NCBI RefSeq assembly: GCF_001186125.1
Contig: NW_014040229.1
Span: forward strand, 1-20,000
Source: Sphaeroforma arctica JP610
Taxonomy: Eukaryota; Opisthokonta; Ichthyosporea; Ichthyophonida
DNA: 20,000 nt
Reading direction: 5' to 3'
The notes under the pieces are model-generated. The model made no database searches. It was given only the letters and a program-made list of their open reading frames with translations, and was not told the origin of the DNA. The position numbers and the translations under genes are program-made. Shown here piece after piece: positions 1 through 9,400 of this stretch (position 1 is its first letter; each line of letters starts with the position of its first letter).

Positions 1-139
1 CCACAGGTGTTTGCCGACTCATTTGTATACATATAGTTTTTTGGCGCAGGCAGCGCCATACGCTACAACACTAATTTTGTAACTTGTGGGCTTACATATA
101 TTAATCTGTAGTGTACATCTTAGATTATATGAATGAGAA

Positions 140-267
140 GTACACACATTATATATATATATTTATATATATATATACGTGTACATATATATATATATCT
201 ATATATATATATGTAAATATATTTATATATATATACATATTTATACATATATGAATGTATATATATG

Positions 268-299
<32 letters not shown>

Positions 300-442
300 A
301 GTATATGAATAAGTATATATGTTACATATATATATGTATATATATATATACATACATATATATATCGAATTATATATATATATATATATGAATTCTATAT
401 ATATATATATATATAGATATAGATATATATATATATGTATAT

Positions 443-478
<36 letters not shown>

Positions 479-550
479 GTATGTATATAAGTATACACAT
501 ACACACACACACACACATATATAAATATATATTTATATATAATATGTATA
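140..550. repeat. TA/CA compound microsatellite
   Basis: About 400 bp made almost entirely of alternating TA tracts, interrupted by at least three CA/AC tracts (near 268-288, 444-462 and 499-516) and a few GAATT islands. Open frames across it are strings of Tyr, Ile, Met, Val, His and Cys, which is what alternating purine-pyrimidine repeats give by default, so they are not genes. Such tracts can extrude cruciforms (TA) or adopt Z-DNA (CA) and are prone to length change. Confidence 0.95.
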
Positions 551-559
551 TTGTTGTTG

Positions 560-2140
560 TGAGCTGAGACAGAGTTCGAGTGAGGTCAGCAATTATGGAA
601 TAAGTATTGTTTAATATGTCATTATTGGCTTGTGGTATGTTATGTATATGCTTATGACAATTCAAAAATTCGGTGCCTGACTTGCTGAGATTCACTCAGT
701 TCAATGTTCTACTGACAGGATTTTTTTATCACTCAAGATAGTTGCTAATAGTAGGGATTGGGCGTAGGCATGATCTCGTCACGATAACGTGTACTGTACT
801 TGTGAGTCTGTTGCACGTGTTGGACAGTTAAGGGTCACAACTCCATGGTTGTGGACTTGCTATGATATTTTCCCTACTTTGTGTAATATTCGTTTGCACT
901 ACATTTCGACAGGCCCGGAAAGTACGGAGAAGAGCCCTGAAGAGAGTAAATGCAAGTGCGTTCTGATGTGAGCGAGACTGACTGTAATTAATGACAAGTA
1001 TGGCCTAAAACAACACACGGTGGCACAATTGACCGGGAGCAGATTGGTTTCAGCCGGTACATAATTTGCAATAGGATGCCTTGGACAAGCTTTCACCAGT
1101 ACTCAACCTGATAGCGGATGGGACCTATGCTACAAATGCACACGAAGGCAGAGTACTAAGTATATATTCGGACAGTCACCGGCCGGTATATGTTTAATCG
1201 AGGTACATGTACCAACGGTGTGTATGAATGCGGGCTGAGAGCAGTGTATCAAATGGCCTGCGCGTTTGCTTGTATGCTGCTTACCGTGCGATAGTATGAA
1301 CGTGTACCGCTGAGTGCACGCGTGCTTGCCAACTGCGTGCACTGGCGCGCTGAGACAATATCATGAAAGAAATATCCGAGTTTATTTGTACTTTGGGAAC
1401 TTCGTGAGATTCCCAACATGGATACATAGCGGGTAAGACTGTCTGTTTTGACTTGGGGTTGTGAAACAGAAATGTGCGGCAACGTTTCTTACGAGTGACG
1501 TTTAGATCGATTCATGAACAGAGCAACCACTCGACTCAGCTTAGAGGCAAACAAAAGCACACAGCCGACAGAGCTAAAACAACACTTCGAGTTTACACAG
1601 TCAGCAATCCTGGGACACGGCTTATCGATTTTAGACCTTTTCAAGATTTTGAGAGCGGTTCACAGAGTTGCGCACAGTAATTATAAATTCTTTATCATAT
1701 ACCCCCATGTGGAAAGTGTGCCGAATGAAGGATTAAAGATATACGCCTTGTTGGTGCGTACTTTTTTGTGTGTACAGTATTGAGAAATATATTATATTGT
1801 CGATGATAACACGCCATTGAACAATTAATGGGAGGGTTCACACTACCAAAAATACTAAATAAATGACATATGAACATAACTTCCCACAGGGCAGTAAGCT
1901 AAGCTCTCGGTAGTATTCGATGTCGATATTTAATTGATTTGCCAATTAAAAAAGGTATTCATATGGGTTTCCATACAAAGTCGTGCATTGTGCAACGATT
2001 ATGATAGGAATCATATTTACATATGATATTTCGTTTACGCACTCTTGAGTTTAGTAATTAGTCTACTTTAACTCAGTAACTCTAATCTGCATTGCACGAA
2101 TACTCTCTCTAGAGCTGTAGGCCTGTAGAGCAGTCTAGTA
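560..2140. other. Intergenic, no gene recognised
   Basis: Mixed-composition sequence with only short open frames (under 90 codons) on both strands. None resembles a known family or shows linked exon-like pieces with consistent splice phases. No tRNA, rRNA or clear transposon ends were seen. A decayed repeat or a non-coding transcript cannot be excluded from sequence alone. Confidence 0.6.
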
Positions 2141-2144
2141 TTTT

Positions 2145-2435
2145 TTTACCGCGAGGATGAATGGTAGCCGTAGGCCGTAGGTGTTTTGTCAGAGACTTAG
2201 GTTCTCATTCAGGGAATCAGGGTTGTGTGCTGTAAATATAGTTGCTACGTCGACGCAATAATTTTTTAAACTTTTGAGGGTGAATGGGATTGGTAGGTGT
2301 GTTGTTAGGGACTCAAAAGAGTCGGTGACTCAGGCTTGTCCTGTGTCCACGTCGATGCAATACGTAGTACATACTTTTAACTTCCGAGAGGAGCGAGTAT
2401 TTAGGACTGAGAGTAGGTGTATTGTCAGGGAGTGA
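2145..2435. repeat. Diverged tandem repeat, about 118-bp unit, 2.5 copies
   Basis: The phrase GTAGGTGTNTTGTNAG recurs at 2177, 2293 and 2413, spaced 116 and 120 bp. Each copy is preceded by a T-rich stretch and a purine-rich GAGG/GAGTG segment and followed by GGGA(C/G)T-like sequence. A second landmark, GTCGAYGCAATA, occurs at 2249 and 2351, so the units differ by small indels. The copies are clearly diverged, so the array is old. No coding potential was seen. Confidence 0.7.
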
Positions 2436-2439
2436 CAGA

Positions 2440-2570
2440 CTGTTAGGGGGGGCTCAGAGTCTCAGACTCACAAAGTCTCACAAAGTCTCAATCAGGCTGT
2501 CACAGACGTCGGGGACTCACAGTCTCACAGTCTCACAGTCTCACAGTCTCACAGTCTCAAAGAGTCACGA
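2440..2570. repeat. Short tandem repeats of CTCACAGT type
   Basis: Two CTCACAAAGT units (about 2469-2488) are followed, after a short unique stretch, by at least five head-to-tail copies of the octamer CTCACAGT (about 2515-2558). The same ACTCACAGTCTC vocabulary reappears in looser form near 4140-4180, 5705-5850 and 5940-5990, so this short motif has spread through the 4 kb upstream of the secreted-protein gene. Confidence 0.85.
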
Positions 2571-3035
2571 ATTCAGGATGGAGTGTCTTTTTAAAAAAAC
2601 AAAACAAAAAGGGATCAATGAGAAATTTCTGATTCTGATTCCGTTCAGAAAGTTTAAAGGACATAAAGTACAGTTTTGGTGCATAGTGACTCGTAGAGTC
2701 TTAGTGTGCATCTATTGAAAATTTGGGTCTGCAAACAATTTTGGGTGCAATTCGTTTACGTATATTTCAGAGAATTTTGAGAGAAGTGACTCAATTTCTC
2801 TTAGAAGGTTTCAAGTTTTTCACCAATCAGAAACGATTGAAACTACGTTTATGACCTGGAAATCGCAGTACATATTCTGATTCCAAATTTCGAGATCAAT
2901 TTTTATTCTCGAAATTTTGTCCTCTCGTTTAGAAAAAAAAGTTTATAAAATTATTACCTCTCCATTGGTTCAAAAATATATTTCTGATTCTGAACGTTCA
3001 AAATCAGAATTTTTTAATCCTGTTTAAAACGACAC
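2571..3035. other. AT-rich intergenic DNA with recurring TTCTGATTC
   Basis: AT-rich, no gene recognised. The nonamer TTCTGATTC occurs at 2627, 2875 and 2982. Around the third copy an 8-bp inverted repeat (TTCTGATT with AATCAGAA) brackets a short loop. This looks like a decayed low-copy repeat. No ends or target-site duplication could be defined. Confidence 0.45.
2885..2917. repeat. Perfect 11-bp inverted repeat (hairpin)
   Basis: AAATTTCGAGA at 2885-2895 is exactly mirrored by TCTCGAAATTT at 2907-2917 with an 11-base AT-rich loop. There is no adjacent gene, so no regulatory role can be assigned. It could be an inverted end within a small decayed element. Confidence 0.8.
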
Positions 3036-3037
3036 CC

Positions 3038-3086
3038 GGGCTCAGGGCTCAGGGCTCAGGGCTCAGGGCTCAGGGCTCAGGCTCAG
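3038..3086. repeat. GGGCTCA heptamer array
   Basis: About six head-to-tail copies of GGGCTCA, the last ones slightly degenerate, followed by related GCTCAGTC and CCCTCAGCCCC words. It superficially resembles a G-rich telomere-type repeat on one strand but is short, lies inside ordinary intergenic DNA and does not match a standard telomere unit. Confidence 0.9.
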
Positions 3087-3201
3087 TCGGCAGGCCCTCA
3101 GCCCCCTCAAAGCTCAAAGCCATAGTTTAAAATATATTTAAATAAAATAATAATTAGGCAAGCTCAAGGCCTTAAGCCTCGAGCTAACTTCAACACGTAC
3201 T

Positions 3202-3776
3202 ACGTTGCAACGTTTTCAAATAAGAAAGTAAAAGTAAAAAGTTAAATTTGTAACTTTTTCCTATATATTCGTAGTCCTAAAGCTACCCATAAGAGCATTG
3301 TCCAGGTCAGAGTTTTGTCCTAACCACATTACCTAACTAGTGACCGCCCAACCATCGGTTCTGGAGACTTGAGCGTTGGTTGAGCGCTGTCAAATACATT
3401 AGCCCGCTACAGTGTCCCTTGATATTGACGATGTTCACATTCTAGAAGTTAAGGTATATATAAATGATAGAGATATTTAGGATTTACAGTCCACAGGCAA
3501 CAGGCTACACAGTCTACCAGCACGATTAGCTTGACTTTTGTGTTATTAGTGACTTAGTGCCTAGTGACTAGTGTGACAAGTTCGCAAGTTCACAAGTGCC
3601 ATATTGTCAGATAAAGAAAATGCAAAGATAATCACTTTTTAGTTGTTTTTCATTGGTCGGTTTTGTATTTTGTGGCCAAAAGTGTGAGAATAGGTGCACT
3701 ATCGTGGGCAGCAAATCGAAACAGTAAAACGTTGCAACGTTTTCAGACGAAAAAGTAAAAGTAAAACGTTCAACTT
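3202..3776. repeat. Pair of direct repeats about 527 bp apart
   Basis: The 17-mer ACGTTGCAACGTTTTCA is found at 3202-3218 and again at 3729-3745. Similarity continues for about 30 bases through an A-rich AAGTAAAAGTAAAA segment. The core AACGTTGCAACGTT in the second copy is itself palindromic. The roughly 480 bp between the copies has no recognisable gene. The pair could be ends of an old insertion or two copies of a small dispersed repeat; target-site duplications were not evident. Confidence 0.7.
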
Positions 3777-3779
3777 AAC

Positions 3780-4405
3780 CTCAAAGCACGGCCCGGGTCT
3801 CAAGCAAGAGGCTATGGCAAATTTAGAAGTAATAAAGAATAATTGCTAATTTGGGTCATGAGTAGACTCAGTAGAGGCACAAAAATATACCACAAGACTC
3901 CACAAAGTCCACATTGGCCACAACGGACTAAAAACCAAAAACCGCCATCAAGTCCAAGATGGCCCGGTTTTGGTTTAACTTTACGATATTTTGATAGGTC
4001 CTAAAGTCTCCTTCCCTAACTACCCTCAAGCCTCAGTGTCTTGATGATTTCGGTGACCTGATTTATAAAAAAAAAAGAAAGTCTACTGTGGAAAATGTAT
4101 ACTTTATTTTATCTTTAAAAAAAAACAACTACGCTCTCGCTGTCACAACTCAGTACTCACAGTCTCACAACTCACAAATACTTTTTTATTTTTGAAATTG
4201 TGAAATAAGTTTTTGGACGAGTAAAACTGTTGAATTCAGAAGGCAATGGTGAAACACCTTATTTCAGTGACTACTCGCGTGTTGAATTCCATATTTCCAT
4301 AGCCCTTTAAAAAATATATATATATATATATACGTGAATTCTGTGACGTTTTTGTTGTTTTGGGGAATTCAGATTTGTTTTCAAAACGTTCCATTTCGAA
4401 ATATG
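3780..4405. other. Intergenic, no gene recognised
   Basis: Low-complexity intergenic DNA with A-runs, a small CTCACA-type patch near 4150-4180 and a short TA microsatellite at about 4314-4332. No coding region or RNA gene was recognised. Confidence 0.6.
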
Positions 4406-4407
4406 TA

Positions 4408-4430
4408 CAGTCAAACCTCGATTATTGTAT
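4408..4430 (-). repeat. Terminal repeat of the pogo-like element
   Basis: CAGTCAAACCTCGATTATTG begins directly after a TA dinucleotide at 4406-4407. TA target duplications and CAGT...CCTCG termini are typical of pogo/Tigger elements. As the encoded transposase runs on the minus strand, this is its 3' end. The matching inverted end was not found. Confidence 0.65.
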
Positions 4431-5107
4431 AGGGTCCGATTTCGGCCAAAAATTGAACAAAAATAGAGGTAGACAATAATGGTTATATGGGTCTGGGACC
4501 TATTTTTCCGGTTCATGTTGATATGTACTGCGCCTGCAACATTACAGTTGCTTGGATTGTTTTGATACTCTCTGCGCGATCGTATTCACAAGACTTCATG
4601 AGGTCAAAACGATCCTTCTGTTGTTCACTCGTGGTTTTGAACTCTTCACTGTCTTCATCACACTCATCGTGTATTTCCTTCTCAATTTCTAGCTCCTGCA
4701 CACCCCCCATATGATAGTATCTCTTCGATATTCGATAGTTGCATTTCGGTTGATTCATCAACTCAATCATTCACTTCGGTTCTCAGTGCGGATGTTATGG
4801 GCTCGTCGGGATTAAGTATCATACAATATGACTTTAACGTTGCTGTGAGATCAATGATTTCGCTTTCTTCCCTAGATGTGATTCGCTTCACATAATCGGG
4901 CGTATTATTTATCAGGTTGCCCTCTGGAAGACAAGTTGATTTCAGCCAGCAATGGGCAATGCTTTTGACAGTTGTAGTTTCCCATATATCGTGTATGATG
5001 CGGGCAGCATCTAAGAGGCTTAAAATAGTGGGTCCGTCTGAAAAAAACTGGACAAAAATAGAGGTAAACAAATAGGCTGACGGTACAACAGTCTCAGTTC
5101 TCATCAC
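4408..5107 (-). mobile_element. pogo/Tigger-like DNA transposon remnant
   Basis: Decayed copy of a Tc1/mariner-superfamily element of the pogo/Tigger group, read on the minus strand. The frame from 5107 to 4763 contains a segment (ARIIHDIWETTTVKSIAHCW) like the last conserved part of pogo-type DDE transposases, where a helix precedes a Val-x-x-x-(T/S)-Ile-x-x-Cys-Trp motif. An acidic C-terminal tail (HDECDEDSEEF, about 4585-4690) follows. Beyond it lies a terminus, CAGTCAAACCTCG, flanked outside by TA, the family's usual target. The upper frame closes at an in-frame TGA near 4770; the tail continues after a frame change, probably at the C6 run near 4704-4709, so the copy cannot encode transposase. 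The DNA-binding and catalytic N-terminal two thirds and the other terminal repeat were not found between 5107 and 6413. The family call is from motifs, not a search. Confidence 0.62.
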
Positions 5108-5109
5108 AC

Positions 5110-6040
5110 CTCATTTTCATTCTGGACGCAGAAAAGTTCCGTGCGTATGCCGTATTGCTGTACGTTTAAAAATAAATAAATAAAATTCGGTTTTTAATAT
5201 TAAAAATGATAAAATATTAATATTATCGCTCTGCCGCGGGGCGGCGACTCGGCGAGGGCTATCAACAGAATTAAAAATAGGCCAATAGATTACCGATATT
5301 ATTTTGAACTAATGAAAGGAAATCAATGATAAACAGAAATATAACTCAGCTAGTCTGATTACTCTTTGGTACTGGGCAACTGGCAGTCTGGGCATGGGGG
5401 GCCCCAGGGCCTTGCCCGCCTAAAATTTCAACCAGTTTTCGCGCGTTTAGCAACTTCTGGAAGGGTTTATTAAAAAAAGGGCTAAGCTAGATCAAACCGT
5501 TTCCCTTTATAAAACTTCTATAAACGGTAGTATTTACAGTGATTAGAATGGCTTACCTAAGTTCTTCGTATAGGACTGCCTCGTATAATATAAGAAGTAG
5601 ACACTTGATTTTCTAGCCCCGAGACGTGCACCTAAAAACATACAGAGGACCGTATATGTAATAAAAGTTAAACGTAAACGTATATTTTATTCATTTTGTG
5701 AAAATTTTAACGGGGAACACGACCTCAGTCACCTCACGGCTCACGCTCCTCAACCAGCCCAACGAGCACGACTCACGCGAGTGACAACTGACAACTTGAC
5801 AAGAGTCGAAACTCTGGTCTCTGTGACAGACTGACAGTGTGAGCCTGTGAAATATGTATTTACACTTTTATACTTAATTAAAAAAAGAAGAAGAGACTCC
5901 TCACTCCTCTCAGTTCTCAACTTCGGGACTTTCTCATCAATGACGCACTCCAGTCTCACAGACTCTCACACTCACAGCCACAGACTGACAGGCGGCCACA
6001 GCCCACAAAAAAAACCCACACCACAGTTCAGACTTCAGAA
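5110..6040. other. Intergenic, no gene recognised
   Basis: No supported gene. A short GC-rich island sits at 5229-5262, and a second palindromic GC patch (GGGGGGCCCC) at 5396-5405 followed by CAGGGCCTTGCCCGCC. From 5705 to 5990 the sequence is dense in CTCAC, GACTGACA and CTCACAG words, like the repeats near 2440-2570. Open frames here are short and shaped by these repeats. Confidence 0.55.
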
Positions 6041-6044
6041 TTCG

Positions 6045-6090
6045 ACTCTCTCTCTCTCTCCCAGACTCTCTCTCTGAGAGAGAGAGAGAG
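6045..6090. repeat. CT tract followed by GA tract (cruciform-capable)
   Basis: A pyrimidine CT run (6046-6060), a short break, then CT repeats at 6066-6075 immediately followed by GA repeats at 6076-6090. The junction forms a near-perfect palindrome of about 9-10 bp arms with a one-base centre. Polypurine/polypyrimidine mirror tracts of this kind can adopt hairpin or triplex forms. It lies about 330 bp upstream of the start codon of the secreted-protein gene. Confidence 0.85.
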
Positions 6091-6413
6091 TAGTAGAGTT
6101 TTAGTCACCAGCAGCCAGCAGGCCATTACTATAGACATCGCTCTTCAGTGTTCAGAAAAGTCTACTACATAAATACATATTAACAGTTCCATTCAGTGAA
6201 TGAAAACAGTGCACACTGCAGCAGCAGCACAGTCAACACCTCAATCGCAGAGACGCAGACCTTTTGGGCTTTTTTAATTTTTTAATTTTATTTCAAATTT
6301 TTAGTTGTTTTACAAAAAATAATATAAAAATTGTGAGTCGTGCTTACTGTGTAAATAAATAAATACATATTGTACCAATTTGTTAGCAAACCAGCCATTT
6401 TCTGCATTTCAAT
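6091..6413 (+). promoter_or_regulatory. Presumed promoter/5' UTR region of the mosaic-protein gene
   Basis: This interval lies between the CT/GA palindrome and the start codon. It contains a short GCAGCAGCAGCA run (about 6218-6230) and AT-rich stretches including TAAATAAATAAATACATA (6352-6369), but no convincing TATA box or initiator. An in-frame TAG at 6384-6386 shows that translation of exon 1 cannot begin further upstream without another exon. Assignment as promoter rests on position only. Confidence 0.35.
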
Positions 6414-9400
6414 ATGTGTGGGGCAATACAGTCTACGTGGGTGTACACTTTGATCCTCGTAGCTTGCGTGAATGCCGCTGGCGCGTCGATCACTTGCCCT
6501 TCTGGATCTCACAATGTGACCGCTTTAGATCACTTTCAGACTCGAGGAGTGTATGCCCAGTATTACCCAAACTATGTTGACACAATTGCCAACGGTGAGC
6601 ACATCATACCAAAACTAAGTGCTATTCACTATGATCGTGTGGAACCCATACTAAATATTGAAGGTCTCACCAAAAATAACGCAGCTCTGAAGGTGAGTAT
6701 TGTATTTTGGTTTTTCTCCTTCACCCGATTTGCTTCGTAGTTTTGCTATCTATTTTTATCCGTGATATATCTTGAGAACTCAAGCTTTATTCCAACTACG
6801 TACAGCGGCGACTAACATCTATATTCCCATTCCGTCCTAGAGTTTTCTATATCGTACATGATAATCGCCAAATCTGCACGTGGTATATGAAATGGTTTAC
6901 TATTCACATGCGATAGCTGAATCTTCACAGTATGGATGTTGCGTTCAATCGGCGTTTTGGCCGTTGTGAAACTGAACGAATCAGGTGGGGTTTTTATGAG
7001 AGTAGTATATCAGCACTTGCTCATATTATTATGTGGCGTAATATCCATAACGCAGGGTGGCCTTCCGAATCCTGAATTATTTCACTACTCTGCACCAATC
7101 ATGGAAGATAGAATATATGCAAGATTCTTGTTTCGGTTTATCGCACCTTGCGACGGTGAGTATAAATTTCGAACATCAGCTGACGACGGAGCCATCTTGA
7201 CAATCAATGGAGTCAGAGAATCATACGACTGGAGTGGTCATCCCGAACAGCAATTTTATACAGGTACTGTTTGAGTCGAATTGGAACACTATCGTGTTTG
7301 TGTATGTCCATCTGTTTGGATAGCAGACGAGGTTTCTGGTACGCATTTTTTCGTCGTCCAAAACGAGTTGCATTTGAGACTGCGCTCTGCTCATCACGAG
7401 TTTACCGCACAGGATCTCATGTCAGGTGTACCCGTCCATATAAGCAGATTCACTCCGTTTCGAATGAGATCATTGAGTTTATTGCGTTAGTTTAATGGTA
7501 TTGTCAATTCGCCTTCATATCTGAAGTGAATAAATAAATATAAAACTATATGCCATGGAAAGGGTCAAAGCGATTTTTCTGTTGTGATATCGAAGCAGCA
7601 AACTATGCTGCATCAGCCACAGAAAATTATGCTTTTACTGATAGCAAGCTTCTGTGTACTTCAGACAACGTAGAGCGCTCTGTTCATAGTTATAGGTTCG
7701 CTTGTTAGCCCATTTTTAGTGTTTTAAATCAAGATCATGTAAGATTTTTTGTGGAAAATTTACACTCAGTCGAAATAATTAGATAATCAATGACAAGTTT
7801 AGCTATTGCACATAGGTAGACCGTGCCCCTTTTGTGATAATCAATCATTATATGTACGTCTTCCTTTTTTAAAATATGTTATATTAATTGTCATGTAATA
7901 ATGTATTTTATTTTATTACCCCGTTCGTTCCGAATTTGCGTACGGCAGAAATCACAGCGGCGATTAATTTAGAGCGAGAGGCTATGGTAATATACACGGT
8001 TGTCGTTTGACGTGCAAGCGCTCAATCCATCTTATATTTTTGTCGCACCAATCTTTTGCAATCGCAGATAAATTCACGTTCACCGCCGGGTCTGTGCGTT
8101 CAGTCATGTTTGAGTATTTTGAAGGAACGGGCCATATGGTTGTTCGGCTGCAGTGGAAACCCCCCGGTGCCTCGGATTACTCGGTGGTGCCCAGTGAGTA
8201 TTTAGTCCCTGCCATGGGTCCTGAGGTAAGATCCATATATGTATACACATCAGTACACGGGTACACAATATCTAGACTGTATGTGGTGCCTTGCAAGTTT
8301 TGAGTTTACTATGAGGTCTGAAATTCATCCTATACGTATACGCCCATAGTCACGCATGCATTTGCAATTCGGTACATAGTGTGTTCAGCAGTTAGCCGAT
8401 AGCTGATATGTGTCCCAAATTCAGTACACTTATAGATTGATTAGTGTTCCTTTGCAGTGCACATAAAAGTACTCGGTTTTATTGACAAATGCGAGATACA
8501 TTGTTCAGTGTATATTTGTGTATAATTCATGTGGCTAGAAAGGATTTAGAACACGATGGAACATGATCCTCTCGTAACGTTACACATGCCTCAATTCCGG
8601 ATTCTTAAAGGAATACATTTATGCTTCTATTTGCGGAGACACGTTTTACTATTGCACTTCTCGTTGTGCTGCGACATCTAGCTCATGTGCGGGTTCTGAT
8701 ACTATGTTTTATTAATGCAGACGTATGGAATATCTACCACTGTTACATTCTGCGAGTGAAGTTGGTCGATGTTTTGCGGACGTACGAAGGATTCGATGAA
8801 TACGTTTGTAGCCTGTATGCTTTACTAGCTGGTAACTGATGGTCAATTTGATTCATGAATAGTTACATAGATACCTGTAGTATCACAGATGGCATCCAAT
8901 GTTGCAACAAGATTACCCTAAGATATAATTGCCTGTAAAATAACTACATGTAACTTGTATTTTATTGAAAGCAATGTCGACTAAGTTCTTTGATCGGATT
9001 TTTACAAACTGCACAGGTACTCGTCACCACGCACAACACGATCACCATCGACGGCAAAGCTGAAGTTCAGTACTTCGAGGCTCGCTTGTCGGAGAAACCG
9101 CTGCAGACTGTTTATGTGGATATAGGCAACGAGGCCGGTGCCGACATATTTGGTGTTGACAAATGCGTTCTTATCTTCACCCCCGAGAATTGGGAAACTC
9201 CTCAGGTATGCAACTGATCAAGTATATTATATGTATAAGCGCTCATCTAGAAGATTGTATTTTCTTCTGTTTTTGAGTCTAGCATCTGGATATCTCTTTT
9301 GACTGTATTTTTTAACCCGAGCATCGTATAAATTACGTAATACGGTGCGCCGAATGCAAGACAGCCGAGCACTATATGGTACTCAAAAATGCCCTTATCT

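Noticed and set aside
120-695. 191-codon and shorter open frames in the TA/CA region
   Set aside because: They encode Tyr/Ile/Met/Val/Cys/His strings produced by dinucleotide repeats, and they exist on both strands.
2440-2570. CRISPR-like array
   Set aside because: Units are 8-10 bp, contiguous and without spacers, in a eukaryotic context.
3038-3086. Interstitial telomere
   Set aside because: GGGCTCA is not a standard telomere unit and the array has only about six copies.
4487-4714. Plus-strand 75-codon open frame over the transposon
   Set aside because: Ser-rich shadow of the acidic minus-strand transposase tail.
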